Source: an uncultured Flavobacteriaceae bacterium
GTDB lineage: Bacteria; Bacteroidota; Bacteroidia; Flavobacteriales; Flavobacteriaceae
NCBI GenBank assembly: GCA_913031655.1
Contig: CAJWFY010000090.1
Span: forward strand, 1 to 6,180
Reading direction: 5' to 3'
DNA: 6,180 nucleotides
The notes under the pieces: model-generated
The model's input: only the letters and a program-made list of their open reading frames with translations
Databases searched by the model: none
Told to the model about the DNA's origin: nothing
Part shown: positions 1 through 6,180 of the stretch, piece by piece
How positions within the stretch are numbered: the stretch's first letter is position 1
Layout: the number at the start of each line of letters is the position of its first letter
Translations under genes and position numbers: made by a program

Positions 1-485
1 CTTACAATACAGAAAAACCCAAAATATAAGCGATCCACTAGCAGTAAATCTCTTATTATATTACCTTCAGCAAATTCAAAATTATTTGTTTCAACAATGT
101 ATATCCCTATTTTTATTAATGAAATGAAAACGCAAAGCCCAACAGAACCTACAATACCTTTCTTTAACCAAGTTAAGTTATTCAAGGGAATGCTAAAAAG
201 GATCAGTGCAACTACAGAAGTTAATTTTTGAATTATTTTTAGCTCTAGTTTTACCTCTTGGAAAAAAAGCATGTTAACAATTAAAAATACCACAAGCCCT
301 CCAAAAATGTAAAACGGCATTTTTCGAAACTTTCTAAAATCTTCCTTTTTTACTACAAAAGGAAACAACGCGATTAACCCAATTAAAGAGATATTAGGAA
401 CTGCACTTGCAATTTTAAAGTATGGAATTGAGCAACATAACAGTACGAATAAAAGTTTGTACAATAATAATATCTTGTTTTTCAT
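1..485 (-). CDS. N-terminal part of a second Wzy/O-antigen ligase-like membrane protein (3' end outside window)
   Basis: An open frame starts with ATG at 485, 1 nt after the glycosyltransferase stop, and runs uninterrupted for 161 complete codons to the left edge. The product begins MKNKILLLYKLLFVLL. It contains about five hydrophobic segments (roughly 4-20, 30-45, 58-74, 88-100 and 110-130) with short basic loops such as KKEDFRKFRK (46-55). The end of the visible part, RDLLLVDRLYFGFF (145-158), resembles the 'D/E-R-x-Y-x-GF' segment I associate with O-antigen ligase-family proteins of Bacteroidota. The diagnostic Wzy_C region would lie beyond the window, so the family call is tentative; another polysaccharide membrane enzyme is possible. 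If correct, it is the second polymerase/ligase-like gene in this operon and is not obviously a duplicate of the first, since the two N-terminal halves share little by eye. Confidence 0.65.
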   Translation of the reverse strand, partial: MKNKILLLYKLLFVLLCCSIPYFKIASAVPNISLIGLIALFPFVVKKEDFRKFRKMPFYIFGGLVVFLIVNMLFFQEVKLELKIIQKLTSVVALILFSIPLNNLTWLKKGIVGSVGLCVFISLIKIGIYIVETNNFEFAEGNIIRDLLLVDRLYFGFFCIV

Positions 486-486
486 T

Positions 487-1281
487 TTAGTGGGTTATTT
501 TCTTTTTAAAAAAAGTAGTGACCTTTCTTGAGACCGTTAATAATAGTATATTTCTAATTAAACCATAAATAGGGTAAAACCCAATTTTGAAATGCGCAAG
601 AATAATTCGAATTCTGCTTTTTACTTGTTTTCTTCTTTTTGTTGAAGAAATAGATTTTGGGTCAATTTTATATTTGAGATATACTTTCGGTAAATTTTCA
701 GATTTTAGTTCCTTGACGATATTAAAAAAATAACCGTAATCCTCTGCAGCTTTATAATTAGTAGGATAATGTCCTATTTTTAATAAAACCTCTGACCTGA
801 AAACAACAGAGGGGTGCACAAACATATTGTTCAGGTACATTTTTCTTTTTATTTCATGGTACGACGTAGGGAGCTTTAGTGTGTACAAAAAATTACAATC
901 AACATCAACAATGTCAGCCCATGTACCCAATAAGAACACATCGGGATGTTGTTCCAGATAATTTATTTGGTCGGCATATTTATTTTTAATGTTCAAATCT
1001 CCGCAGTCAAGCCGTGCAATATAATCGTAATCCAGCTTTTCGATATCCTCTAGTCCTGCGTTTAGAGCATATTCAATACCCACGTTTTTTTGGAGACAAT
1101 TCAATGATATATCTCCCTGCGTATATTTTTTTTGTAATTCCCTCAAATTCGGTTTAATAGCACTACCATCATCTACAATGTGAACATCAATTTTTATCTC
1201 TTCATCAATAGAAGAAATTGATTCTATTAATTCAATAATATTATTATAATGAGGAATTAAGACTATTATCTTTTTTGCCAT
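487..1281 (-). CDS. Family 2 glycosyltransferase (GT-A fold)
   Basis: This 264-residue protein is a typical GT2 enzyme. It opens with the first Rossmann strand KKIIVLIPHYNN (3-14). It then has HIVDDGS (34-40, nucleotide-sugar binding), LQKNVGIEYALNAGLE (63-78), the metal-binding DxD-type segment IARLDCGD (88-95), VHPSVVFR (155-162) and AAEDYGYFF (178-186), whose ED is the expected catalytic base. It should transfer a sugar from a nucleotide donor to the growing lipid-linked repeat unit on the cytoplasmic face. Donor and linkage cannot be read from sequence. The basic, hydrophobic C-terminus (about 228-263) probably associates with the membrane. The DxD element reads DCGD rather than the commoner DADD. 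The ATG lies 38 nt inside the end of the upstream polymerase-like gene in another frame. AGAG ends 4 nt before it, a short spacing that suggests coupled translation. The TAA stop is 1 nt from the next ATG. Confidence 0.9.
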   Translation of the reverse strand: MAKKIIVLIPHYNNIIELIESISSIDEEIKIDVHIVDDGSAIKPNLRELQKKYTQGDISLNCLQKNVGIEYALNAGLEDIEKLDYDYIARLDCGDLNIKNKYADQINYLEQHPDVFLLGTWADIVDVDCNFLYTLKLPTSYHEIKRKMYLNNMFVHPSVVFRSEVLLKIGHYPTNYKAAEDYGYFFNIVKELKSENLPKVYLKYKIDPKSISSTKRRKQVKSRIRIILAHFKIGFYPIYGLIRNILLLTVSRKVTTFFKKKITH

Positions 1282-2671
1282 GAAGCTCTTTTTTTAATAT
1301 AATAAATATAGCTAAGCACAACCAAAATCCATAAATTCTAAAACTATCTATTTGTAACCAATTTAGAATAAAGCCTGAGAAACTTATCAGAAGTGCAATT
1401 GTGATATACTTTGTTTTCGTGTCATTTCTGAGCCAATAAATTATATTTTTAACTGTGACATATAGAAAAAACGCAAAAACGATTAGTCCTATTATTCCTG
1501 ATTCTGCTGCAATACGGAGATATAAATTAAATCCAGGCGGAAAGGATCTTACATTTTGGTTTAGATACAAAGTAGTGAATTCATAATTGTTTTTGACGGC
1601 CCAATTAGGGTAATGATTTTTTGAAACATACGCTTGTTGCCCCCAGCCTGTTCCTAGCAATGGGTTTGTTTTGATTGTCTCAATCATTGCTATTTGAATT
1701 CCTAACCTTGATTTATTTGATATAGAATTATCACCCTGTTTAAACTTAGTTTTAGTGAAATCTAATGACGCCACTCTTTCCTCTATAGCTGCTGACAAAG
1801 GTTCTTTATAGATGAAAGAGATTACTATAGTGGCTGCTAAACCAAGAACAATAACTCGATTAAAATATTTTCTAAAATCTTTATAATAGTAATATGCTAG
1901 AAAAAAAGCAATTATTGCTTGAACTAATATAACTACCATAGCTGTTCTTGATTTCGACAAAATTGCAAGTATAACTACACACAAAAAAGGCAAAAATCTG
2001 GTTAATTTTTTTTCAGTAATAATGTAAGAAAACATAAACCCTACAATCGTTATAAGATAGGTTCCTAGGGCAGGAGGTTCGTAAGTAATTGAAGAAAGTC
2101 GCATCATTTTATAGTCAAGAGATACCTCAACAAAGGGTAGGAAATTGAATATTTTGTAAAAAGGTTTTAATGCCTCTATCCCTAAAGTAGTTATTGCAAA
2201 TTCTAGCGCACTAACGAATAAAACAATTATAAAACTGATAAAAAACAGCTTTCTAATCTTGTAAAAGAATCTAACAGCACCATAATCTCTACAAACATTA
2301 ACAAATGTGTAGAAGAAAAAAACAGACCCAATTAACAGCCCAAGTGTCTGTCTTATAAGCCTTATTGGACCTGATGTCTTTTTAAAATAATAATTAAAAA
2401 TGTGGTCCATATTAAATATTGTTGCAATAAATAATACTAAAATAAAACCAAGAAAAATTTGATATTCAATAGTTTTAAAAGGGATAAATATTTTACCTTT
2501 TAATAGCTGATAAATCAATAACAATGATAATGAAACAATGAAGAAGTAGGGTGAGGAGTCAGCACTATACTCACCTAAAAATCCAAGAAATTTTGGTATG
2601 TCAGAGTTAAATGGAATAAAAAATATCCCAATAAAAAACAATAATTGATATGCTCTTTTTAGTAGTTCCAA
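1244..2671 (-). CDS. O-antigen polymerase/ligase family membrane protein (candidate Wzy)
   Basis: This 475-residue multi-pass protein has about 11-12 hydrophobic segments and a long hydrophilic, presumably periplasmic, loop at about 289-388. That is the pattern of the Wzy_C/O-antigen ligase family (PF04932). Supporting motifs are RLSSITYEPPALG (191-203, the 'R-x-x-x-x-x-EP' region), LSKSRTAMVV (238-247), NPLLGTGWGQ (336-345, the typical 'PLLGxGxG' signature) and FNLYLRIAAESGIIGLI (381-397). Wzy joins repeat units in the periplasm, while WaaL and related ligases attach finished chains to an acceptor; the sequence does not separate them. With Wzx and a Wzz-like protein just upstream, polymerase is the better guess. 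The start appears to be TTG at 2671, one codon after the same-frame TAG of the pyruvyl transferase gene. No ATG occurs in frame until codon 88, past two membrane segments, and a second TTG exists at codon 11 (2641). No Shine-Dalgarno site is seen, so reinitiation after the upstream stop is likely. Confidence 0.85.
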   Translation of the reverse strand: MELLKRAYQLLFFIGIFFIPFNSDIPKFLGFLGEYSADSSPYFFIVSLSLLLIYQLLKGKIFIPFKTIEYQIFLGFILVLFIATIFNMDHIFNYYFKKTSGPIRLIRQTLGLLIGSVFFFYTFVNVCRDYGAVRFFYKIRKLFFISFIIVLFVSALEFAITTLGIEALKPFYKIFNFLPFVEVSLDYKMMRLSSITYEPPALGTYLITIVGFMFSYIITEKKLTRFLPFLCVVILAILSKSRTAMVVILVQAIIAFFLAYYYYKDFRKYFNRVIVLGLAATIVISFIYKEPLSAAIEERVASLDFTKTKFKQGDNSISNKSRLGIQIAMIETIKTNPLLGTGWGQQAYVSKNHYPNWAVKNNYEFTTLYLNQNVRSFPPGFNLYLRIAAESGIIGLIVFAFFLYVTVKNIIYWLRNDTKTKYITIALLISFSGFILNWLQIDSFRIYGFWLCLAIFIILKKELHGKKDNSLNSSL

Positions 2672-2674
2672 AAA

Positions 2675-3661
2675 CTATAAGGGTTTTAATTTTTCTGCGA
2701 TCTCTTCTGTGCTTTTCACCAATGATGATTGTGGTATATCCTTTAGCCAAGTGTCATAAAATCTACTATTTTTTCCATAGCTATTATCGATCATGACAGA
2801 AGACACATTTAGTAATAAAGATAAAATATGACCGTGTAATCTTGTGCTAGCAACATAGTTATAATTTGAAATAAACTGAATTCCAGAATTAATTTGCCAA
2901 TCTTTATCTCTTTTAACACAAAAACCAAATGTCGTGTCTATTCTGTTTTTACTTAGTGCAGGTTTTGAGAATACTTTACTCAATTTTTCTATTACACGGT
3001 AGTATGAATTTTTAAAAGACGGATTGAAAGTAGGCCAATCTAAAATTTCGATTTTTTCGAGATTATTATACGATATGGTTTCTGATATCTCTCGGTCATT
3101 TCTCTTTAATAGAAGGATATTTTTATTTGGCTTATTAGGTTTTTTTGCAATATCCATGCAAAATGCCATATCGGGCACCATTAATATAGTATTATTCTTA
3201 AAATGTTCTTTTAATAAAGTATAGGAGTGACTATCTCTAGCGCAAATAGTAATATTCTCGTGTTTTGAAAATAATATTGCATCCTCTTTTATAGTTTCTT
3301 TGTTGTTGTATTCCACAGATTGTGGAAAAATCAAAATAGGGTTATTAGGATATTTTTTTATTACTTCTTTTCTGAATTCTTGATGGTATTCCCAAATATC
3401 TCCAAAGTTTCCTCCACCATGCAATAAAATTAATATTTCTTCATCAAAATCACGCCAATCAAAATTGAAATTAGAGGTTGTATAAGAGGGTTCAATATTT
3501 ATTGATTTTAAAAAATCTATCTCACCTTGCCAAATTAATATATCTCCTATATTTACATGATTAGGAGTATTCAATAAAACACAATTCTTTGACATCAATC
3601 CTGCGATCTGTTGATGTATTTCTTTTTTTAAATCTTTTAAAGTTTCATATTTCATATTCAT
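2675..3661 (-). CDS. Polysaccharide pyruvyl transferase family protein (EpsI/EpsO-like)
   Basis: From the ATG at 3661 this is a 328-residue soluble protein with the hallmarks of the polysaccharide pyruvyl transferase family (PF04230). In order it shows NTPNHVNIGD (about 31-40), the glycine-rich HGGGNFGDIW (81-90), IFPQS (111-115), ARDSHS (141-146), VPDMAF (162-167) and, near the C-terminus, TRLHGHI (273-279). The segment TWLKDIP near the end also recalls Bacillus subtilis EpsI. Family members transfer pyruvate from phosphoenolpyruvate to a sugar as a ketal, in the cytoplasm, on lipid-linked intermediates or cell-wall glycans; the acceptor sugar cannot be told from sequence. The frame can be opened five codons earlier at a TTG (3676) overlapping the wzx stop. 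I prefer ATG 3661 because GAGGG lies 8 nt upstream of it. Its TAG stop is in the same frame as the next gene, two codons before that gene's apparent TTG start. Confidence 0.88.
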   Translation of the reverse strand: MNMKYETLKDLKKEIHQQIAGLMSKNCVLLNTPNHVNIGDILIWQGEIDFLKSINIEPSYTTSNFNFDWRDFDEEILILLHGGGNFGDIWEYHQEFRKEVIKKYPNNPILIFPQSVEYNNKETIKEDAILFSKHENITICARDSHSYTLLKEHFKNNTILMVPDMAFCMDIAKKPNKPNKNILLLKRNDREISETISYNNLEKIEILDWPTFNPSFKNSYYRVIEKLSKVFSKPALSKNRIDTTFGFCVKRDKDWQINSGIQFISNYNYVASTRLHGHILSLLLNVSSVMIDNSYGKNSRFYDTWLKDIPQSSLVKSTEEIAEKLKPL

Positions 3662-3669
3662 TCTTTTAG

Positions 3670-3674
3670 CCCTC
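3670..3674 (-). promoter_or_regulatory. Shine-Dalgarno-like site for the pyruvyl transferase gene
   Basis: On the minus strand the sequence GAGGG sits 8 nt before the ATG at 3661 and 14 nt before the alternative ATG at 3655. It overlaps the TGA stop of wzx. Strong purine sites of this kind are not the rule in Bacteroidota, and none of the other gene starts here has one as clear. It decides the start in favour of ATG 3661 over the TTG at 3676. Confidence 0.55.
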
Positions 3675-4947
3675 AAGCGATTTTTAAAACAATTTTTCTA
3701 TAATATATTATAACAACACATGTAAACATTAAAATTGCTGCAAAAAATGAGATTGCCATCCCTACATAGTCATATTTGTTTATAGCTATGTAACCGACAA
3801 GTAGCATTGCAATTGCAGCAGCTAAATGAGCCATAAAAAATGGACGTGTGATTTCCAAAGCCTTTAAAGCCATTGTTATGGGTCTTAGAAAAAGCATTAA
3901 AGATTGACAAATACAGTATATAATAATAATAATTAAAGCATCTCCATATTTCTCAACATATAAAATTTCATAAAATACAAGTGAAAAAACAAAAATAATT
4001 AACAATACCCCAAGCGCCTTTATATAGTTTTCTCGATACACCTTTCCAACCATTTCACTTATATTTTTTGTAGGGTGTAACCGAATAAAATTTGAAAACA
4101 TAGGGGTGTAAAAATTCTCTACAGTTATTATAAATATACTTACAATGCCAAGTAAGTTTTGAACCGTTTTTATCTTCCCAATACCAAGTGCTGAAGTGTT
4201 TAGTTCATTTGCATAAATATATAGTCCCTGGGCATATCCCCAATAAGCAATTCCGCCCAGTATAATCCATTTTGAGTATTTAAAGTGATGCTTAATTACA
4301 GCAAAAAAATGAATGTTTTTATTCAAATTTGGAATAAAAAACGTGAGACTTAGTATGTTCTTAACTAAGAAGATTAGCACTAAATAAAAAGTTGCTACTG
4401 CATATGCAAAAAGGTAGATGCCTAAAATTGTCGAAAACGTGAGCCTAGATTTGAAATAAAAAACACAGCAAAAAAAGACAATATTTAATAAAAGAGAAGC
4501 AACCCAAGTATGATAAAGGGGTATCCTATTTGAGCTAAACATGTATTTTTTGAATATATCAAAAGTGATCATTAAAAAAGGAATGCCAACCACAAAAACA
4601 TAGGAGATATACAAACCTTGCTGTTTTAATAGGAAAAACAAAACCAATCCTATTGATAGGTTTAATAACAAATTTGAAGAGAGCAGCGCTCTTAGATATT
4701 CTTTTTCATGTTCTCGCCATTTCTTAGGATACAGCACAAGAATTGGAGATGATAAAAAAAAGGTGCAAAAAATAAATAGAAAAAAAACATTGCTTTGAAA
4801 AACAACAAAATCACTGAAAACGGCTACATCTGCTAATTTTGAAAGCACGAAAATAGAGCCAAAATTAAAAAGAGAAAACAACGCCTGATCAAACAATATA
4901 GTCGTTTTTTTTCCTTTAATTTTTTTTAGGACAGCGGGTATTTCCAT
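3673..4947 (-). CDS. wzx: Wzx-type oligosaccharide flippase (polysaccharide biosynthesis membrane protein, MOP superfamily)
   Basis: This 424-residue protein is almost entirely membrane-embedded, with about 12 hydrophobic segments by eye (roughly 16-37, 43-73, 88-107, 112-132, 148-165, 172-197, 225-245, 262-283, 309-330, 335-357, 370-390 and 395-418). That is the normal size and topology of the Wzx/MATE-like fold. The N-terminal FDQALFSLFNFG (19-30) resembles the 'DQ-x-xFSx-x-NF' opening common in oligosaccharide flippases. The RPITMALKALE stretch (355-365) before segment 11 also fits. The inferred role is moving undecaprenyl-diphosphate-linked repeat units from the cytoplasmic to the periplasmic face. 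The ATG lies 7 nt after the stop of the chain-length gene, consistent with translational coupling. The first 65 codons contain four 8-nt homopolymer runs (see findings). An alternative would be another MOP-family exporter, but the setting next to a pyruvyl transferase and a Wzy argues for Wzx. Confidence 0.88.
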   Translation of the reverse strand: MEIPAVLKKIKGKKTTILFDQALFSLFNFGSIFVLSKLADVAVFSDFVVFQSNVFFLFIFCTFFLSSPILVLYPKKWREHEKEYLRALLSSNLLLNLSIGLVLFFLLKQQGLYISYVFVVGIPFLMITFDIFKKYMFSSNRIPLYHTWVASLLLNIVFFCCVFYFKSRLTFSTILGIYLFAYAVATFYLVLIFLVKNILSLTFFIPNLNKNIHFFAVIKHHFKYSKWIILGGIAYWGYAQGLYIYANELNTSALGIGKIKTVQNLLGIVSIFIITVENFYTPMFSNFIRLHPTKNISEMVGKVYRENYIKALGVLLIIFVFSLVFYEILYVEKYGDALIIIIIYCICQSLMLFLRPITMALKALEITRPFFMAHLAAAIAMLLVGYIAINKYDYVGMAISFFAAILMFTCVVIIYYRKIVLKIA

Positions 4948-4954
4948 CTTAAAA

Positions 4955-5983
4955 TTAATTTACGTTATCTGTAGAATCTGTGTTTAAGATATTTCGTTGA
5001 TCACTCAAGTTCTTTGCTTTTTGAAAATAATAACGCATCATTGAAAGCATCACAAACAAAAGAATAAGTAATATAGGGTAGGTTACCATTTTAACATCCA
5101 AAATACTTTTTTTGACAGACAACATGGGCTTATTGATAAGCGATACTGTTTTGTCTTGATTAAGCAGTAGCAACTGAAGTTTTTCATTTTGCTCCATTAA
5201 CAATGCTTTTTGATCAAAAAGCATGTGGATGTTGGTGACATTTATATCTACCATAGAGATCTCTGAGGCGGTACCTTTTGTTAGCTCACTAATTGGGCGG
5301 CCGTAAGTATCAAAAATAGAATCCATAAATGCAATACTTTCAAAATTTCTCGCTATTCTAAAGGCCAAACTTTCTTTTATAAGATCGGTTTGTTTCATTA
5401 AAACAGGATTGTCATTTAAATACAACATTAATGCATCTATTGTTTTTTGAGAACTCCAATAATCACCAACTAAAGTAATTTTATGATATGTGTACTGAGG
5501 GATAAATACCTCAGAGGTTAACAACTCATCCTCATACTGTGCTTGATCCATAACAGTTTCAAGATTTCTGTTGTTAGATTCTGTAGCATCTATGATTTCT
5601 AAAATATTTACCAAAGGCTCTATTTCTAAACTATGTATATAGTATACACTATTTTTGAAAAACCCCTTTTTCTCAAGTAGTACAGAGTCTTTTTCCTGAA
5701 TCTTAAATTGTAACTGATTTAAAGCGTCATACACTATCGCTCCAGAATTACCATTGATCCTTACATAGAGTTTTGTTTCTCTTGCCGGGTTGTCATTTGT
5801 ATTAAAAAACCCCAAGGTTGCACCCACGATAATTAAAACAAGAAGTACAATCCATGATTTAACGAAAAAGTTAAAAATCCGGTACAAAGAAATTAACCCT
5901 GAATGATACATTCCTTTAATTTTATCTATAATCAAGTTAAGGTCTAATTCTTCACTATTGTTTTTACTGGTATTGCTGGACAT
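4955..5983 (-). CDS. Wzz-like polysaccharide chain-length determinant (polysaccharide co-polymerase), no kinase domain
   Basis: This 342-residue protein has the layout of the Wzz/FepE/Etk family. A polar cytoplasmic N-terminus (about 1-40, with the family-like stretch LDLNLIIDKIKG) is followed by a membrane segment at about 42-60. Then comes a large periplasmic domain (about 61-297), a second membrane segment at about 298-316, and a short cytoplasmic tail with KNLSDQRN. Proteins of this kind form rings in the inner membrane and set polymer length together with Wzy. The tail ends in a polar run without Walker motifs or a tyrosine cluster, so no BY-kinase is fused. The usual proline-rich and GGxxG signature around the second membrane segment is not evident; only a single KP at 285-286 and YP at 302-303 are seen. 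The ATG start fits the position of the first membrane segment; no clear Shine-Dalgarno precedes it. It sits between rfbD and wzx, the usual place for a chain-length gene. Family assignment rests on topology and context more than on motifs. Confidence 0.75.
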   Translation of the reverse strand: MSSNTSKNNSEELDLNLIIDKIKGMYHSGLISLYRIFNFFVKSWIVLLVLIIVGATLGFFNTNDNPARETKLYVRINGNSGAIVYDALNQLQFKIQEKDSVLLEKKGFFKNSVYYIHSLEIEPLVNILEIIDATESNNRNLETVMDQAQYEDELLTSEVFIPQYTYHKITLVGDYWSSQKTIDALMLYLNDNPVLMKQTDLIKESLAFRIARNFESIAFMDSIFDTYGRPISELTKGTASEISMVDINVTNIHMLFDQKALLMEQNEKLQLLLLNQDKTVSLINKPMLSVKKSILDVKMVTYPILLILLFVMLSMMRYYFQKAKNLSDQRNILNTDSTDNVN

Positions 5984-6001
5984 ATCTTGTGTGTTAAATT
6001 A

Positions 6002-6180
6002 TTATAGGTGGCTTTTAACACCACTAGTTTTTTGTATCAAGTCTTTTAAACTCTCTTCCCAACCTGTATAAGTGAGGCCTAAAGCAACTTTTAACTTACT
6101 GCAATTTAGCACACTATAGGGTGGCCTTTTAGCAAAAGTAGCGTAATGCTCGGTTTTTGCAAGGTTTACGGTATCTATTT
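6002..6180 (-). CDS. rfbD: dTDP-4-dehydrorhamnose reductase, C-terminal fragment (5' end outside window)
   Basis: Only the last 58 codons and the TAA stop are in the window; the gene enters from the right edge. The visible end reads AKRPPYSVLN followed by CSKLKVALGL and then a GWEESLKDLI helix. This is the conserved tail of RmlD/RfbD: the RPxxSxLxxxK substrate-site segment, then W-x(3)-L close to the C-terminus. The family enzyme uses NAD(P)H to reduce dTDP-4-keto-L-rhamnose to dTDP-L-rhamnose in the cytoplasm, the last step of the rml pathway. The stop is followed directly by a second in-frame TAA. The next gene begins 18 nt downstream on the same strand, so rhamnose supply and polymer assembly are probably co-transcribed. 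The catalytic Tyr-x3-Lys and the nucleotide-binding motif lie outside the window and cannot be checked. Confidence 0.9.
   Translation of the reverse strand, partial: IDTVNLAKTEHYATFAKRPPYSVLNCSKLKVALGLTYTGWEESLKDLIQKTSGVKSHL

Noticed and set aside
3024..3224. A 66-codon open frame on the plus strand, antisense to the pyruvyl transferase gene
   Set aside because: It lies wholly within a well-supported gene on the other strand. Its hydrophobic product is what the complement of charged, Lys/Asn/Glu-rich codons gives, and no ribosome binding site or family similarity is seen.
2675..3661. The pyruvyl transferase and polymerase as one gene broken by a nonsense mutation
   Set aside because: Both products look full length for their own families: the first ends after the normal C-terminal helix and the second opens with a normal first membrane segment. 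Fusion of the two families is not something I know of, so two coupled genes is the simpler reading.
3662..3676. Five extra N-terminal codons of the pyruvyl transferase from a TTG at 3676
   Set aside because: The TTG overlaps the wzx stop and would place the only good Shine-Dalgarno-like GAGGG inside the coding region. ATG at 3661 is properly spaced from it.
4955..5983. A fused tyrosine autokinase (Wzc-type) at the C-terminus of the chain-length protein
   Set aside because: Only about 26 residues follow the second membrane segment, with no Walker A/B motif and no tyrosine cluster.
1..6180. Insertion sequences, CRISPR repeats, tRNA/rRNA, riboswitches, rho-independent terminators
   Set aside because: The window is almost fully occupied by same-strand coding sequence, with gaps of 18 nt or less. 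I saw no inverted-repeat-bounded transposase, no regularly spaced repeats and no GC-rich stem followed by a T tract outside coding sequence.

Overview
The window looks like AT-rich Bacteroidota DNA, most likely a marine-type Flavobacteriaceae. That is inferred from the low GC content, the mostly weak ribosome binding sites in A-rich leaders, and the style of the encoded proteins. No genus can be named. It is a slice of a surface-polysaccharide (O-antigen, capsule or exopolysaccharide) locus of the Wzx/Wzy type. Every gene I can support lies on the minus strand, so transcription runs from high to low coordinates.

In transcription order the layout is: (1) 6180-6002, the last 58 residues of dTDP-4-dehydrorhamnose reductase (RfbD/RmlD); (2) 5983-4955, a two-membrane-segment Wzz-like chain-length protein without a kinase domain; (3) 4947-3673, a 12-segment Wzx-type flippase; (4) 3661-2675, a polysaccharide pyruvyl transferase related to Bacillus EpsI/EpsO; (5) 2671-1244, an O-antigen polymerase/ligase-family (Wzy/WaaL) membrane protein; (6) 1281-487, a family 2 glycosyltransferase; (7) 485-1, the first 161 residues of a second polymerase/ligase-like membrane protein that runs off the window edge. 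Gaps between genes are 18, 7, 11 (or 0 with the alternative start of gene 4), 3, -38 and 1 nt. There is no room for internal promoters or terminators, so this is very probably one polycistronic unit. There is no intergenic stretch over 18 nt.

Together the genes describe a pathway. dTDP-L-rhamnose is supplied by the rml genes upstream (only the end of rfbD is in view). Glycosyltransferases, one of them here, build a lipid-linked repeat unit, and a pyruvyl transferase probably adds a pyruvate ketal that gives the polymer negative charge. Wzx flips the unit, a Wzy polymerises it, and the Wzz-like protein sets chain length. The unusual points are two different Wzy/WaaL-like proteins separated only by one glycosyltransferase, a same-frame TAG-TTT-TTG junction between the pyruvyl transferase and the first Wzy, clustered A8/T8 tracts at the start of wzx, and a chain-length protein without the usual proline/glycine signature. 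I found no mobile element, RNA gene or CRISPR array, and nothing that calls for a wholly new system.
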